Notes under the pieces: generated by a model
Databases searched by the model: none
What the model was told of the DNA's origin: nothing
Seen by the model: only the letters and a program-made list of their open reading frames with translations
Part shown: in pieces, positions 63,157 through 64,000 of the stretch
Layout: each line of letters begins with the position of its first letter
Numbering within the stretch: position 1 is the stretch's first letter
Position numbers and translations under genes: made by a program
Source of the DNA: JBBPZA01 sp038330095
GTDB lineage: Bacteria; Actinomycetota; Thermoleophilia; Solirubrobacterales; Solirubrobacteraceae
Direction: 5' to 3'
Assembly: GCA_038330095.1 (NCBI GenBank)
Contig: JBBQNQ010000003.1
Span: 1-64,000 of the forward strand
DNA length: 64,000 bases

Positions 63157-63168
63157 GTCCTAGGACCT
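63157..63168. repeat. Perfect 12-base palindrome GGTCCTAGGACC
   Basis: This palindrome lies 20 bases after the APH-like gene and 75 bases before the secreted-repeat gene; a partial third arm, TGTCC, follows 3 bases later. It is positioned as an operator for the downstream gene. No regulator can be named. Confidence 0.5.
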
Positions 63169-63242
63169 ATGTCCAATGGTGAACGCGACCGGGCCGCTGC
63201 CACTCTGACCGCGTCAACCGAAGCAACGACAGGAGGCAGCAA

Positions 63243-63587
63243 GTGGGTAAGCGCGGACCAACTCTTCTACTCATCCTCACGACGGCAGGCGTGGGTGCCG
63301 TTCCGGCCGGAATCGCCGTGGCCAAGAACGGCGCCGACGACCCGGCGGGTCACGTCCGGGGCGGCCACGGCGCCGACGACCCGGCTGGCAAGGTCCGGCA
63401 CCGGGCGGCCGACGACCGCACCGTTGACGCCCGTCGCGGGCGCGGCAAGGACGACCCCGCAGGCGACGACGCGCAGCCGCGGCGGGTAGATCTCGACGAG
63501 CAGGCTGCGCAGCTGGCGCACCGCCGAGCGCGAGGTGTCCTCGGCGCGGCCGGTCGTCGGAACGCCGCGCTTGCCGCGCCGACGTAA
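63243..63587 (+). CDS. Small secreted protein with ADDPAG repeats
   Basis: A 114-residue protein with a signal peptide (~1-27, LLLILTTAGVGAVPAGIAVA) and a hydrophilic mature part. The mature part contains NGADDPAGHVRGGH, GADDPAGKVRHR and GKDDPAGDDAQ, a repeated (A/K)DDPAG unit with basic spacers. The C-terminal ~45 residues are Arg/Ala-rich and less convincing, so the true end may have been altered. Start GTG 63243 behind a good AGGAGG. Repeats and signal peptide suggest a secreted, possibly metal-binding or wall-associated product; no family recognised. Confidence 0.6.
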   Translation: MGKRGPTLLLILTTAGVGAVPAGIAVAKNGADDPAGHVRGGHGADDPAGKVRHRAADDRTVDARRGRGKDDPAGDDAQPRRVDLDEQAAQLAHRRARGVLGAAGRRNAALAAPT

Positions 63588-63611
63588 GAAATCGGAGAGC
63601 ACTTCCGCCAA

Positions 63612-63626
63612 GGGACGACACGTCCC
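63612..63626. repeat. Inverted repeat upstream of the final SDR gene
   Basis: GGGACG / CGTCCC around ACA, perfect six-base arms, 36 bases before the SDR start and 24 bases after the secreted-repeat gene stop. It has no T tract. It could be an operator or a weak terminator. Confidence 0.35.
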
Positions 63627-63662
63627 GGGCGCGAAGGTCACGGTCTCTGGCATGCTCAACCG

Positions 63663-64000
63663 GTGAGCACCCGAGGCCCATTGATGATCACCGGCGCCTC
63701 GACCGGCATCGGACTGGCCTGCGCGCGCCGCCTGGCGGGCGAGGGCTTTCGGGTCTTCGCCGGGGTGCGCAAGGAGACCGACGCCGAGCGCCTGCGCTCC
63801 GACGCCGCCCCGCTGCACCCGGTCCTGCTGGACGTGACCGACTCTGCTGCGATCGCCCAGGCGGCGCGCGCGGTGGGCGAGGCAGCCGGCCCCGGCCTGG
63901 CCGGTCTGGTCAACAACGCCGGCGTGGCGGTCACCGGGCCGCTCGAGTACCTGCCCGTCGACGAGCTGCGCAACCAGCTGGAGATCAACCTCGTCGGCCA
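63663..64000 (+). CDS. Short-chain dehydrogenase/reductase (partial, runs off window)
   Basis: The first 112 residues of an SDR. Coenzyme motif LMITGASTGIGLACARRL, then DVTDSAAI and VNNAGVAVTGPLEY (NNAG), ending at NQLEINLVG. The catalytic Ser-Tyr-Lys lie beyond the window. The style (ITGASTGIG, FRVFAGVRK) fits the classical SDR subgroup near retinol/steroid dehydrogenases; substrate unknown. Start GTG 63663, with TTG and ATG a few codons later also possible. Confidence 0.88.
   Translation, partial: MSTRGPLMITGASTGIGLACARRLAGEGFRVFAGVRKETDAERLRSDAAPLHPVLLDVTDSAAIAQAARAVGEAAGPGLAGLVNNAGVAVTGPLEYLPVDELRNQLEINLVG

Overview
This is a very GC-rich (by eye about 70-75% G+C) chromosomal segment with dense, mostly plus-strand operons joined by 1-26 base stop/start overlaps. 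The content points to a deep-branching actinobacterium such as a member of Thermoleophilia/Solirubrobacterales. It has mihF next to gmk-rpoZ-coaBC and a Rv2578c-type radical SAM protein, which are actinobacterial. It also has RNase Y, RNase J and a class 1B dihydroorotate dehydrogenase, a combination unlike the well-studied mycobacteria and streptomycetes. The lineage is inferred from gene content only.

Layout. 1-1.6 kb: decayed Tn3-family transposase abutting the tail of a luciferase-like oxidoreductase gene. 1.6-5 kb: NhaA-thioredoxin fusion divergent from RNase Z and a PASTA protein. 5-13.8 kb: pyrimidine operon pyrR-pyrB-pyrC-carA-carB-pyrK-pyrD behind a PyrR-binding leader. 13.9-16.3 kb: mihF-gmk-rpoZ-coaBC. 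16.3-21.1 kb: MoxR ATPase, DUF58 and transglutaminase genes plus a TPR protein. 21.2-30.6 kb: rimP-nusA-ylxR-infB-DUF503-rbfA-nrnA-truB-ribF-rpsO, then a peroxiredoxin and a DsbA-like protein, with a terminator hairpin in the leader before rimP. 30.6-38.6 kb: pnp, M16 peptidase, dapB, two small proteins, dapA, RNase J. 38.6-47.2 kb: an MprAB-like two-component pair on the minus strand, ftsK, a RodZ-like protein, cinA, thpR and an HtrA-type protease. 47.2-52.5 kb: recA-recX-rny-miaB. 52.5-60.9 kb: accessory genes (lipoprotein hydrolase, DUF4386 protein, intein-containing radical SAM protein, MscS channel, SDR, FIST protein) lying between miaB and miaA. 60.9-64 kb: cupredoxin lipoprotein, epimerase remnant, truncated haemoglobin, APH-like kinase, a small secreted repeat protein and a partial SDR.

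How it works together. The core is housekeeping: de novo UMP synthesis, transcription/translation factors, a near-complete RNA-processing set (RNase Z, NrnA, PNPase, RNase J, RNase Y, MiaA/MiaB/TruB), lysine/DAP synthesis, and recombination. The most interesting signals are these: (i) an intein placed exactly before the third [4Fe-4S] cysteine of a radical SAM enzyme; (ii) several operon genes (gmk, truB, a DsbA-like gene, ylxR) without a usable ATG/GTG/TTG start, whose best start is CTG or ATA overlapping the upstream stop; (iii) matching 11-bp-spaced direct repeats in front of the response regulator gene and the HtrA protease gene, suggesting a shared regulon; (iv) a repeated TAnnnT box 6-13 bases before start codons, suggesting widespread leaderless transcription; (v) a possible zinc-binding tail on NusA. 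No rRNA, tRNA or CRISPR array was recognised.
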